NCBI RefSeq assembly: GCF_027359375.1
Contig: NZ_CP114779.1
Location: 1,178,001 to 1,242,000, forward strand
Direction of reading: 5' to 3'
DNA: 64,000 bases
From: Prochlorococcus marinus str. MIT 0919
GTDB lineage: Bacteria > Cyanobacteriota > Cyanobacteriia > PCC-6307 > Cyanobiaceae
Notes under the pieces: model-generated
The model's input: the letters and a program-made list of their open reading frames with translations, nothing else
Database searches by the model: none
Told to the model about the DNA's origin: nothing
Made by a program: the position numbers and the translations under genes
Shown here: piece by piece, positions 39,867 through 48,064 of the stretch
Layout: the number at the start of each line of letters is the position of its first letter
Position numbering within the stretch: the first letter of the stretch is position 1

Positions 39867-40283
39867 TCAATAACTATACCTTTCTTCAATGTAACCTTTA
39901 TCATCTTCATCTTGTTCTTCAGCCTCTACTTCAGCCTCTACTTCAGCCTGTATTTGTTTTTGTATTTCTAATTCATTTGGATAAAGATCTCCAAGATAGC
40001 CAACGCAATTATTATATTTGGCAGGTTCCCGCACAACTGATTCGATGATCATTGCAGCGGCTTGCCTAGGCGATGTTTTGAAAATACCAGGCTTTTGATT
40101 TTTAATTGATTCATATGCTGCTCTCCAACTTGATTCATGACTATTGCCTCCTTCACGCATCAGGCAATAGATATCAACACCAATTCCTGCTCCTGCTAAA
40201 GCTGCTGTTGATCCAAAAAAGCCTATCGAGGTAAGAAATCCAATGGCAAATGGTATGAAAACCAGATTCCTTTTCTTGAGCAT
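39867..40283 (-). CDS. Secreted small protein with acidic repeat tail, function unknown
   Basis: A 138-aa protein. The N-terminus has a signal-like hydrophobic segment (LVFIPFAIGFLTSIGFFG, about 7-24) ending near AALAGAGIG. The middle is a moderately conserved-looking helical part with CLMREGGNSHESSWRAAYES and a second Cys in YNNCVGYLG, which could pair as a disulfide. The tail is acidic, with EAEVEAEVEAEEQDEDD encoded by 12-bp tandem repeats. I do not recognise the family with certainty. It is a single gene with large gaps on both sides. Confidence 0.7.
   Translation of the reverse strand: MLKKRNLVFIPFAIGFLTSIGFFGSTAALAGAGIGVDIYCLMREGGNSHESSWRAAYESIKNQKPGIFKTSPRQAAAMIIESVVREPAKYNNCVGYLGDLYPNELEIQKQIQAEVEAEVEAEEQDEDDKGYIEERYSY
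39918..39953 (-). repeat. 12-bp tandem repeat coding the acidic tail
   Basis: TTCAGCCTCTAC at 39918-39929 is repeated exactly at 39930-39941 and in part at 39942-39953 (TTCAGCCTGTAT). On the coding strand it gives VEAE units. This is a likely site of length change by slippage. Confidence 0.7.
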
Positions 40284-40759
40284 GAGATTATTCCAAGCAC
40301 TTATTTAATAACTTATCTACGTATTTTGCTCTGTCTAGTAGTTCTAATCATTTATCTATCCTTCTTCTCTGGGAATTTCACTAGTAATGATCAGAATATG
40401 AATAAGATTTTTTCTTCATTTACTCAGAAAACTCTAACACCTATTCATTTGACTACGTTCATTTCTTAAGCACTAACTTCTTGGCCATATTTTACCAATG
40501 CTCTCATTGGCACTTGCTATTAACCTTTTTAACTCCTTTTCTTAGGCTTAATTTGTTACTCCAGAGTAATTTGAGTTACTCCAATAAATGTGCTATTAAC
40601 CAGTTTTCTCTAAACATTGCCTAGAGTAAAATTGCGCTTAATTTAGAGAATAGTATTTTCAATTTAATTTTTTTACCATGTATTTTAAGCTCTTTATTTT
40701 TTAAGACTTGAGAATTTCGTATTTATGTGTTGTCATCAGTGAAAGTATTGGATTTTTAA
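40284..40759. other. Gene-free stretch with GTTACTC/GAGTAA motifs
   Basis: About 476 bp without a convincing gene on either strand, long for this compact genome. It contains the palindrome TTACTC-CA-GAGTAA (40556-40569), an overlapping GAGTTACTC (40573-40581) and a further AGAGTAA near 40622. TGCTATTAACC occurs twice in variant form (about 40516 and 40591). It may hold a promoter and operator for the small gene at 40760, or a small RNA. No tRNA or known riboswitch was recognised. Confidence 0.4.
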
Positions 40760-41047
40760 ATGTCATCTTCTTGCTCATTCAGGATTACAAGAACTGCTGA
40801 AGATCTAGCTCAAACTCTAACGGCAATATCACAACGATTGGTAAAATTGGAACGGCGTTTAGAAACGTTAGAGTCTCAAGCTACTCAATCTGATTCAATA
40901 CAGACTGATGAGGAAATTGTCATGCTTGATGGTGTTGATCAGATGCTTCAGGAATGTAAAGGTCTTTTGAATACTTCAACTAGCGAGGATAAGGACGGTG
41001 AATTTTGGTTGGAGGAGGAAAGTGAAGGTCATGGTATTGCTGCTTAA
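40760..41047 (+). CDS. Small coiled-coil protein, function unknown
   Basis: A 95-aa protein. Residues about 10-45 form a predicted amphipathic helix or coiled coil (RTAEDLAQTLTAISQRLVKL and RLETLESQ), and the C-terminal half is acidic (LEEESEGHG). No catalytic or metal motif is seen. The ATG follows a leader of about 480 bp. It converges on the aminotransferase gene. I recall similar short proteins in marine picocyanobacteria without a known role; treat as conserved hypothetical. Confidence 0.7.
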   Translation: MSSSCSFRITRTAEDLAQTLTAISQRLVKLERRLETLESQATQSDSIQTDEEIVMLDGVDQMLQECKGLLNTSTSEDKDGEFWLEEESEGHGIAA

Positions 41048-41064
41048 GTTTCTATAAATAAGCA

Positions 41065-42210
41065 TTAACCTTTTAAAATCTTTGATGCTGCATTGACTCC
41101 TGTGCCAACTGGATACTTTTCAATACCTAGTCTGTTTAGTGCAATTTCAATAGATGCTATGGCTGAGATTATATCTCGATCATTTACAAATCCGAGATGT
41201 CCAATTCTAAATACTTTGCCTTTTAAGTGATCCTGTCCTCCTGCAAGTAGTATATCAAAATTATCTTTTACATATTTTCTAATTATATCTGCATCAATAT
41301 CATTGGAACAGACAGCTGTAATTGAAGGGCTTCCACAATTTTCAGCAGCAAAAAGACTTAGGCCAATAGCCTGCATAGCTTTTTCAGTTGCTTCTTTATG
41401 TTTTTTATGGCGTTTAAAGATATTCTCCAAACCTTCTTCTTGCATCATTTCTAATGCTTCAGCGAGTGCAAAATATAAATTAACTCCTGGCGTAAAAGGG
41501 TTACTGTGTTTATCCGCTGTTTTTTTGTAAGGCTTTAAATCTAAATAAAACTTAGGTAGATCTGACCGATTATTTGCTTCCCAGGCCTTTTGACTCATAG
41601 AAACAAAACTTAGGCCAGGTGGCAACATGTATCCTTTTTGAGATCCTGATGCAACGACATCTAAACCCCATTGATCCATTGGGACATTACATGCACCTAA
41701 GCTTGTAACACAATCTGCAATTGTTATTGCTAGCTCATGTTTTTGAACATAAGAACTAATTTCTTCTAGATCATTAATAACTCCTGTGGATGTTTCTGAA
41801 TGAGTTAAGATTACGGCCCGTATTGATTTATCTTTTTCGAGTACACTTTTAAATTTTTTGGGATCTAAACTGTTGCCCCAATCAGCTTTGATTACTTGAA
41901 CATCAAGCCCATAGGCCTTAGCAACTTTGACCCATCGTTCGCCAAACTTTCCATTTTCTCCACAAATAACCTTATCGCCTCTACTCAGAGTATTTATAAT
42001 TCCTGCTTCCATAGCAGCAGTACCACTACCAGTAATTGTTAAAACGTCTGACTCAGTTTGATGGAGCCACTTAAGCAGATTCGTTGTTTTTTTTACAATA
42101 TCCTGAAACTCTGGAGTTCGATGGCCTATGGGATGCCTCCCAAGGGCTTGTAGAACTCTTTCTGGGACTGGCGTTGGTCCAGGAATCATTAGAGCAAGTT
42201 TTTCTTTCAT
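41065..42210 (-). CDS. Class V aminotransferase (alanine/serine-glyoxylate aminotransferase-like)
   Basis: PLP enzyme of fold type I, class V. N-terminal MIPGPTPVPERVLQALGRHPIGHR is the signature of alanine-glyoxylate and serine-glyoxylate transaminases; TGSGTAAMEAGI binds the PLP phosphate; VVASGSQKGYMLPPG carries the PLP lysine. It may take part in photorespiratory glyoxylate-glycine conversion or in serine metabolism; the substrate cannot be fixed. I use the ATG at 42210 (MKEKLALM), 381 aa; an ATG at 42243 would add 11 residues overlapping the divergent cbiD leader. The gene is divergent from cbiD with only about 20 bp between starts. Confidence 0.9.
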   Translation of the reverse strand: MKEKLALMIPGPTPVPERVLQALGRHPIGHRTPEFQDIVKKTTNLLKWLHQTESDVLTITGSGTAAMEAGIINTLSRGDKVICGENGKFGERWVKVAKAYGLDVQVIKADWGNSLDPKKFKSVLEKDKSIRAVILTHSETSTGVINDLEEISSYVQKHELAITIADCVTSLGACNVPMDQWGLDVVASGSQKGYMLPPGLSFVSMSQKAWEANNRSDLPKFYLDLKPYKKTADKHSNPFTPGVNLYFALAEALEMMQEEGLENIFKRHKKHKEATEKAMQAIGLSLFAAENCGSPSITAVCSNDIDADIIRKYVKDNFDILLAGGQDHLKGKVFRIGHLGFVNDRDIISAIASIEIALNRLGIEKYPVGTGVNAASKILKG

Positions 42211-42232
42211 CGCTTCCAGATGTAAAAGAGTT

Positions 42233-43429
42233 ATCTTAAACAACTACCAAGGGAATTCATTTATTTCTAATCCTTTTTCTGATTCTAGAGGTTTAACCCT
42301 ACCTATTTGGGTTGCTGCAGCTGCAAAAGCTGCAGTAGAAGTCATGCAAGGCAATGATTTTTGCCCAGTTCAGACTATTCAATTACCTGATGCTGAAGAA
42401 GTAATTAAGGTTCCTATTTCATCAGCAGCATCTCTTAATACTGGCAAGGGAGCCATGGCGATTAGTCATTGTGATCCTGGAATTTTGCTTGATTTAACAA
42501 GGGGGTTGGAAATTTGGGTTTTTGTGAATTTAGAGGAAAGTGATCAGATGGCCAATACAGACTCAGTCCTTTCTTCAGATTCATGGTTAAAAATTGATGG
42601 TGGTTTTGGGGTTGGAAAATTTGAGTCTGATGGTCAAATTTGTATCTCTGAGTTTGCCGAAAAACTTTTGTATTTAAACCTTTTGTCTTTTAGAAAACAT
42701 GGAAAACTTTTAAAATTGGAAATTATTTTCCCTGCTGGACGAGATTTAGCTCAACGAACAAGTAACCGTGCTTTTGGAGTTGTAGATGGACTGGCTTTGA
42801 TAGGTACACAAGCTGAGGTGCAAGTGAGTGCTTCTCCTGATCAACTTCAAAACGCTATAAGAAATTTGCGTGATCAATGTTCGAGAAAAAATTTTGCTGG
42901 TAATTTGACTTTTGTGATTGGTGAAAATGGTTTGGACTTAGCATTGAAAGCAGGTTTCAATGCTTTTCCAATTATTAAAACAGGTAATTGGTTGGGACCT
43001 TTACTTGTTGCAGCTGCAGAAGAAGGGGTAAAGCAATTGGTAATTGTTGGTTATCATGGCAAATTAATTAAACTTGCTGGAGGAATTTTTCATACTCATA
43101 ATCATTTAGCAGATAGTAGGTTGGAAATTTTAGTTGCTTTAGCTGTTAAAGAAGGTATTTCATTTGAATTGATAAAATCACTTGGGCAATGTGTTTCTAT
43201 TCAGGATGCCTTGCTGATGCTAGAACAAAATGATTTAACAAGTGCTAAGAAATTATGGCTTAGAATAGCTAGGGAAGTTGAGGAGAGAAGTCAAGTATAT
43301 GTTAATCGCTATATTGCTTCTTCTATGAAGATAGGAGTAGTTTTGTTCGATCGTGAACGACGATTGCGATGGGCAGGTCCATTGGGTCTTCAAAACATTC
43401 ATTCTCTAGATGTGACTCTTCAAGACTAG
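42233..43429 (+). CDS. cbiD: Cobalt-precorrin-5B C1-methyltransferase
   Basis: Methylates C1 of the corrin ring in anaerobic-route cobalamin synthesis. Family features: GLTLPIWVAAAAKAA near the N-terminus, DAEEVIKVPI, SHCDPGILLDLTRG, IIFPAGRDLAQRTSNRAFG, the glycine-rich VIVGYHGKLIKLAGGIFHTH and a C-terminal FDRERRLRWAG. The start is not obvious. The only canonical in-frame start is an ATG at 42128, whose first 35 codons are antisense to the conserved start of the divergent aminotransferase gene. Downstream there is no ATG, GTG or TTG before the conserved block. I give an ATC at 42233 only as a placeholder; real length about 385-400 aa. Confidence 0.85.
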   Translation: MLNNYQGNSFISNPFSDSRGLTLPIWVAAAAKAAVEVMQGNDFCPVQTIQLPDAEEVIKVPISSAASLNTGKGAMAISHCDPGILLDLTRGLEIWVFVNLEESDQMANTDSVLSSDSWLKIDGGFGVGKFESDGQICISEFAEKLLYLNLLSFRKHGKLLKLEIIFPAGRDLAQRTSNRAFGVVDGLALIGTQAEVQVSASPDQLQNAIRNLRDQCSRKNFAGNLTFVIGENGLDLALKAGFNAFPIIKTGNWLGPLLVAAAEEGVKQLVIVGYHGKLIKLAGGIFHTHNHLADSRLEILVALAVKEGISFELIKSLGQCVSIQDALLMLEQNDLTSAKKLWLRIAREVEERSQVYVNRYIASSMKIGVVLFDRERRLRWAGPLGLQNIHSLDVTLQD

Positions 43430-43479
43430 AGTTAAACTTTTATCTATTCTGAACTTGGTGCAGATTTTTTTTGGTTTAT

Positions 43480-45069
43480 ATGTCTTCTAATTCACAGCTT
43501 GAAAATCAAAGGAATCCTTCGATAGTTATTCTTGACTTTGGTTCACAGTATTCGGAACTAATCGCTCGCAGGATTAGAGAGACAGAAGTTTATTCGATTG
43601 TGATGGGCTATAGCACCTCTGCTAAAGAATTGAAGAAATTAGCCCCTAAAGGAATTATTCTTAGTGGAGGACCAAGTTCTGTTTATGCAGATGGCGCACC
43701 TCTCTCTGATCCAGAGATTTGGAATTTAGACATTCCTATTCTTGGAGTATGCTATGGCATGCAATTAATGGTGCAACAGTTAGGAGGGCGTGTAACTGCT
43801 GCTACAGGAAAAGCTGAATATGGGAAAGCTCCATTGCATGTGGATGACCCTACTGCATTACTAACGAATGTCGAATCTGGGTCGATAATGTGGATGAGTC
43901 ATGCTGATGCCGTAGAAGAGCTGCCTCTAGGATTTGTCCGTTTGGCTCATACTAGTAATACCTCAGAGGCTGCTATCGCTTCTCATAGCCGTAACTTTTA
44001 TGGTGTTCAGTTCCATCCTGAAGTGGTTCATTCACAGAATGGGATGGTAATGATCAGGAATTTTGTTTATAACATTTGTTGTTGTCAACCTGATTGGACT
44101 ACTACCACTTTTATCGATGAAGCAGTAAGTAAAGTACAGAGACAAGTGGGCAAGAAAAAAGTTTTGCTTGCTTTGTCTGGAGGTGTTGATTCATCGACGC
44201 TGGCTTTTTTATTGAAAAGAGCAATAGGGGATCAATTGACTTGCATGTTTATAGATCAAGGTTTTATGCGAAAAGGAGAGCCTGAGTTTTTAATGGAGTT
44301 CTTTGATCAGAAATTTAATATTAATGTTCAATATATCAATGCACGTGAGCGATTTATTTCCAAATTAAAAGGTGTGATTGATCCAGAGAAGAAACGAAAA
44401 ATAATTGGTGCAGAGTTTATTCGTGTATTTGAAGAAGAAAGTGTTCGATTAGGTCCTTTTGATTACTTGGCGCAAGGCACACTTTATCCAGACGTTATCG
44501 AGAGTTCTGGGACAAATATAGACCCAAAAACAGGAGAGAGAATTGCGGTTAAAATTAAAAGTCACCATAATGTTGGAGGTTTGCCTAAGGATCTTCAATT
44601 TAAGTTGGTTGAGCCTTTGAGATTATTGTTTAAAGATGAGGTCAGAAAAGTAGGTCGAGCTTTAGGGTTGCCTGAGGAAATTGTAAGTAGGCATCCTTTT
44701 CCAGGTCCTGGACTTGCAATAAGAATTCTTGGCGAAGTTACAGATGAGAAATTGAATTGCTTAAGAGATGCTGATTTAATTGTTAGGCAAGAAATTCGTA
44801 AAGCATCTTTATACGACGATATTTGGCAAGCTTTTGCAGTTTTATTACCTGTTTGTTCTGTAGGAGTTATGGGAGATCAACGAACTTATGCTTGGCCCAT
44901 CGTTGTGAGATGTGTTTCTAGTGAAGATGGTATGACGGCAGATTGGTCTAGATTGCCTGATCCTCTATTAGAAATTATTTCTAACCGAATAGTAAATGAA
45001 GTTGCAGGAGTTAATCGAGTAGTTTTAGATATAACTAGTAAGCCTCCTGGGACAATCGAGTGGGAATAG
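43480..45069 (+). CDS. guaA: GMP synthase (glutamine-hydrolysing)
   Basis: Converts XMP to GMP. N-terminal class I glutaminase: Cys in [10 protein letters not shown] (about residue 91) and His in GVQFHPEV; then the ATP pyrophosphatase loop [17 protein letters not shown], and the dimerisation domain ending in [13 protein letters not shown]. The ATG at 43480 is used; a TTG three codons upstream is in frame. The length of 529 aa is usual. It forms, with purL and purF near the origin, part of the purine pathway in this window. Twenty bases of its 3' end recur at 47325-47344, beyond the TPR-sulfotransferase gene. Confidence 0.97.
   Translation: MSSNSQLENQRNPSIVILDFGSQYSELIARRIRETEVYSIVMGYSTSAKELKKLAPKGIILSGGPSSVYADGAPLSDPEIWNLDIPILGVCYGMQLMVQQLGGRVTAATGKAEYGKAPLHVDDPTALLTNVESGSIMWMSHADAVEELPLGFVRLAHTSNTSEAAIASHSRNFYGVQFHPEVVHSQNGMVMIRNFVYNICCCQPDWTTTTFIDEAVSKVQRQVGKKKVLLALSGGVDSSTLAFLLKRAIGDQLTCMFIDQGFMRKGEPEFLMEFFDQKFNINVQYINARERFISKLKGVIDPEKKRKIIGAEFIRVFEEESVRLGPFDYLAQGTLYPDVIESSGTNIDPKTGERIAVKIKSHHNVGGLPKDLQFKLVEPLRLLFKDEVRKVGRALGLPEEIVSRHPFPGPGLAIRILGEVTDEKLNCLRDADLIVRQEIRKASLYDDIWQAFAVLLPVCSVGVMGDQRTYAWPIVVRCVSSEDGMTADWSRLPDPLLEIISNRIVNEVAGVNRVVLDITSKPPGTIEWE
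45049..45068 (+). repeat. guaA 3'-end repeat, left copy (repeat A)
   Basis: GGGACAATCGAGTGGGAATA, the last codons of guaA. It recurs at 47325-47344 with one mismatch in 20, in the same orientation, on the far side of the TPR-sulfotransferase gene. Confidence 0.75.
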
Positions 45070-45389
45070 TTCATAAGGGCAGAACGCAGTTATAGATTGC
45101 AAGTAGTAGTTTGTCACGGGTTTGTAATGTATAACAGGGGCAGGAAACACAGGTGTTTCACCTCTTTGGTTTGTCTTGTCACTTCGTATTCGTGAAGAAA
45201 TCTTAGAAAGATGCTGTTCTCTACATTTTATTTCCCCATATATGGTTGAAAGGTATCAATGCACCTTCTTATCTTTTGTATGAAGAGTTAGAAGTATGTT
45301 TAGGTGTTGATCCTCTATACATCGAAAATTGATAGTCGTAATAGAAGAAAATTTTATTGTTTTTTAGGTATTTACTTTTCCTCGATAAC
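45070..45389. other. Gene-free stretch after guaA with repeat B and a possible gene remnant
   Basis: About 320 bp between guaA and the convergent TPR-sulfotransferase gene. It holds one copy of repeat B (45106-45123), a palindrome GAAACAC-AG-GTGTTTC (45144-45159) and, at 45207-45332, an open frame of 41 codons with no start that reads like coding sequence (PHIWLKGINAPSYLLYEELE and on) and may be a decayed gene piece. No tRNA was seen. Confidence 0.4.
45106..45123 (+). repeat. Repeat B, left copy
   Basis: GTAGTTTGTCACGGGTTT, matched exactly at 47254-47271 in the same orientation. Together with repeat A it brackets the TPR-sulfotransferase gene. Confidence 0.75.
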
Positions 45390-47078
45390 TTAAGCAGTTA
45401 AGTCTCGATATCTATCATCTTTAGTCAGGATTTCTATAGCAGGTGTAAGCATCTCTTTGTAGTTTTTCCATCCTCCTATAGATTTTGAATTAATCGGTGA
45501 ACGAACTTGAACTACGCTTGCGGTAGTCACGGATCGTCGGTTGAGGTGATGTGCTAGGTAGGCATCATCCCATTCCCACCCTAAATAAGAAATTAAAGAT
45601 TTAATTTCTTTCTTAGGATTACTCACTAATGAATCATAATTTAAGTCGTAGATGTTTGATCGAAATTTATTCTTGTACTTAGTCATTATATTTTCGTGAT
45701 TTAAATATATTTTTGCGCAATCAACAAGGGAGGAAGAATATTTATTTCCCCTCGCAAAATTTGCTCGGTAAATTGAGAGAATATTATCTAAAGGATTTCT
45801 AAATGAATGAATAATTATGACATTAGGTATTTGACTTGCAATGATACCTGTGTATTGATAATTATATAACCATTTATTGGTTGTAATTTTCCATTCTTCC
45901 TGCTCATTGTTTACTTTCTGCCAATATAATTCAGCAAGTGTTGACCCTTCAGAATTCTTTCTGTAATCTTCAAATGATTCTTCAAAGATATTAACCTCCC
46001 CTAAACCCTTTACACTAGTATTCATAGAAAGAATTGATTCAGTTAATGTTGATCCACTTCTAGGCATTCCAACAATGAAAATACTTTGGGGATATTTTTT
46101 GTTTTCTTTTTGATTGATATTGGCTTTCTGAGATTCAACAAGTAAACTCTGGGACTTTTTGATAAAGACATCAGCATTAGATGGGTTAAGCATGAGTTTT
46201 AATTCATTTGCCAATTGAAGGTATCTAGCACTTTCTTTATAATTTTTCTCTTTGTGCAAAATATTTGCTCTTGCGAAGTAAATATCAATATGATCTTTTT
46301 TAGAGTTACTTTTTAGAATATTTTCCGAAAATAGTTGATCCTGCCATATTTGATTTTTATTTGAATAGTTCAGGGTTGATAACGAATAGAATGCTGTAGC
46401 CAGATTTGGATTAAGTTCAATTGCCTTGCAAATAGATAGTTCAGCATCTTTTAGCTTTCCAATTTCTTTGAATATGTGCCCAAGACTGACATATGCTGTA
46501 GCGAGATTTGGATTAAGTTCAATTGCCTTGCGAATAGATAGTTCAGCGTCTTTTAGTTTTCCAATTTCTTTCAAAGTAACTCCTAAATTTGAATGTGCTG
46601 CTGCATCTGTAGGATTAAGTTCAATTGCCTTGCGAATAGATAGTTCAGAGTCTTTTAATTTTCCAAGTTCTTTCAAAGTAACTCCTAAATTTGAATGTGC
46701 TGCTGCACCTTTAGGATTAAGTTCAATTGCCTTGCGAATAGATAGTTCAGCGTCGTTTAGTTTTCCAAGTTCTTTCAAAATGCCTCCTAAATTTGAATGT
46801 GCTAATGCATCTTTAGGATTAAGTTCAATTGCCTTGCGAATAGATAGTTCAGCGTCTTTTAATTTTCCAAGACTTATTAAGATCATTCCATAATTATTAA
46901 ATACTCTTGTATCCTCGAATCCATTATCAATTAAATATTGATAAGATTTTCCTGCTTGAGAAATATTTCCATCTGAGTGATTTTTTAATGCATTATTCAG
47001 TATTTGATAATGATGTTGTTTAGTTGTTAAATCGCCTACTTTTTTTTTAGATTTATTCTGATCTCCAAAACCTTTCAT
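45390..47078 (-). CDS. TPR-repeat sulfotransferase
   Basis: A 562-aa two-part protein. Residues about 73-240 are five near-identical 34-residue tetratricopeptide repeats (consensus GKLKDAELSIRKAIELNP). Residues about 333-560 are a PAPS-dependent sulfotransferase of the Sulfotransfer family: 5'-phosphosulfate loop FIVGMPRSGSTLTES and 3'-phosphate site HSFRNPLDNILS. No signal peptide or membrane segment. It should move sulfate from PAPS to an unknown acceptor such as a polysaccharide, lipid or protein tyrosine. From memory, TPR-sulfotransferases occur in variable number in Prochlorococcus and marine Synechococcus. Flanking repeats A and B and large gaps on both sides suggest acquisition or relocation. 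Confidence 0.92.
   Translation of the reverse strand: MKGFGDQNKSKKKVGDLTTKQHHYQILNNALKNHSDGNISQAGKSYQYLIDNGFEDTRVFNNYGMILISLGKLKDAELSIRKAIELNPKDALAHSNLGGILKELGKLNDAELSIRKAIELNPKGAAAHSNLGVTLKELGKLKDSELSIRKAIELNPTDAAAHSNLGVTLKEIGKLKDAELSIRKAIELNPNLATAYVSLGHIFKEIGKLKDAELSICKAIELNPNLATAFYSLSTLNYSNKNQIWQDQLFSENILKSNSKKDHIDIYFARANILHKEKNYKESARYLQLANELKLMLNPSNADVFIKKSQSLLVESQKANINQKENKKYPQSIFIVGMPRSGSTLTESILSMNTSVKGLGEVNIFEESFEDYRKNSEGSTLAELYWQKVNNEQEEWKITTNKWLYNYQYTGIIASQIPNVIIIHSFRNPLDNILSIYRANFARGNKYSSSLVDCAKIYLNHENIMTKYKNKFRSNIYDLNYDSLVSNPKKEIKSLISYLGWEWDDAYLAHHLNRRSVTTASVVQVRSPINSKSIGGWKNYKEMLTPAIEILTKDDRYRDLTA
46408..46837 (-). repeat. 102-bp tandem repeats inside the TPR-sulfotransferase gene
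   Basis: The string GGATTAAGTTCAATTGCCTT starts at 46408, 46510, 46612, 46714 and 46816, exactly 102 bp apart, each followed by nearly the same sequence. Each unit encodes one TPR. Identity at the DNA level, not only protein, points to recent duplication or gene conversion among units. Confidence 0.92.
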
Positions 47079-47253
47079 TCTTAACCTCTAAGGGATTCCT
47101 TTTTAATCATAGTTTTTCCTAAAGGACTGAGATTATATAGATTCAATTCTTTATGAAGATTTTGATTGTATTTTCTATACTCTAATTACCTCCTCTTTTA
47201 CTTGAAGCTTCTATGATTATTAATCAAATCAAGTCTTGTTCTTTGGGAATATT

Positions 47254-47271
47254 GTAGTTTGTCACGGGTTT
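47254..47271 (+). repeat. Repeat B, right copy
   Basis: Exact 18-bp match to 45106-45123, same orientation. Confidence 0.75.
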
Positions 47272-47324
47272 ATCACGCAATTTGTGTGTCCTAGATGCCA
47301 GCTATATCCACAATCTTTTTGTGA

Positions 47325-47344
47325 GGGACTATCGAGTGGGAATA
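47325..47344 (+). repeat. guaA 3'-end repeat, right copy (repeat A)
   Basis: GGGACTATCGAGTGGGAATA, 19 of 20 bases identical to the guaA end at 45049-45068, same orientation. Order of repeats is A-B on the left but B-A on the right. Confidence 0.75.
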
Positions 47345-47432
47345 AAATTAGAAATATATCCTCTTCAGGACTTATAAAAGACTGGTTAACTAACAGAAAA
47401 ATCGCTATTTTAGACCAGTTACGTAAAATTCA

Positions 47433-48044
47433 TTGACAGTAGCTAATCACACAGAAAGCTTTGTTGACCGTAGACTTCAATATGACAGCATTCAGTTGTC
47501 GGGCAAAACTATTTTTTTAAACCCTTTTTTATATTGGCGTAGGTTTGATAACAATACAGATAGATGGCTGAGAGAGCCAGGTCAACTAGGCGAGGAACAA
47601 ATCAAAGTCAACCGTCTTCGTTTCTACCCAGAACTTGATTGGAATTTTCTTGAAGAAGAAGAACGTAATATTAAAGATGGTGCTGTTGAAATGTTCTTGA
47701 AAAGTCTTGAATTAATAAGTACTTTTCATCCAGAACTCAGTTCTGGCCAATTGTTAGAAGTAGAAAGAAAGATGGCAGTAACTAAAAAGCGTGCTTTTGA
47801 GAGATGGGTAGAGAAGTCTTTTAGACGCCGCTTTAAGAAAGAATCCCAAGAGAAACAACGAATTGCTAGAGAACGTTTTTTGTGTGAATGGCGTGAGTGG
47901 ATAGGTTTAGAGACTACTCATAAAGCAGTGGTACCTATAGTTGCAATTTGTGTTTTTGCAATGTTTGGCGGGTGGTCCATGGGCATCTCTAACAATAGTT
48001 GCAATCCATATTTCAGCAGTACAGACCAAACTGGTTTAAATTGA
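47433..48044 (+). CDS. Conserved cyanobacterial protein with C-terminal membrane segment, function unknown
   Basis: A 203-aa protein. The body is highly charged: FLNPFLYWRRFDNNTDRWLR near residue 30, an acidic helix FLEEEERNIKDGAVEMFL, then a very basic helix (KKRAFERWVEKSFRRRFKKE). Near the C-terminus one hydrophobic segment (AVVPIVAICVFAMFGGWSMG, about 169-188) could anchor it in a membrane. The start is TTG at 47433, with no ATG before residue about 109. It likely stood next to guaA before the sulfotransferase gene intervened. I do not recognise a known domain. Confidence 0.72.
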   Translation: MTVANHTESFVDRRLQYDSIQLSGKTIFLNPFLYWRRFDNNTDRWLREPGQLGEEQIKVNRLRFYPELDWNFLEEEERNIKDGAVEMFLKSLELISTFHPELSSGQLLEVERKMAVTKKRAFERWVEKSFRRRFKKESQEKQRIARERFLCEWREWIGLETTHKAVVPIVAICVFAMFGGWSMGISNNSCNPYFSSTDQTGLN

Positions 48045-48064
48045 TTTTGTAGATAATCTTCTTT

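Larger units (their letters stand above)
47079..47432. other. Gene-free stretch carrying right copies of repeats A and B
   Basis: About 354 bp upstream of the TPR-sulfotransferase start. It holds its likely promoter and the right copies of repeat B (47254-47271) and repeat A (47325-47344). A short open frame at 47236-47436 is rejected as a gene because it runs through both repeats and has no recognisable product. Confidence 0.5.

Noticed and set aside
42128-42232. Long N-terminal extension of CbiD from the ATG at 42128
   Set aside because: These codons are antisense to the conserved N-terminus of the aminotransferase and do not resemble CbiD.
45144-45159. Palindrome GAAACAC-AG-GTGTTTC as guaA terminator
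   Set aside because: The 2-nt loop is too tight, no T tract follows, and it lies 75 bp past the stop; left as an unexplained palindrome.
46426-46893. Repetitive open frame antisense to the TPR-sulfotransferase
   Set aside because: It only mirrors the 102-bp TPR repeats; the minus-strand frame has proper TPR and sulfotransferase motifs.
47236-47436. A 66-codon open frame just before the gene at 47433
   Set aside because: It crosses both right-hand repeats, has no recognisable domain and overlaps the next gene; more likely non-coding.
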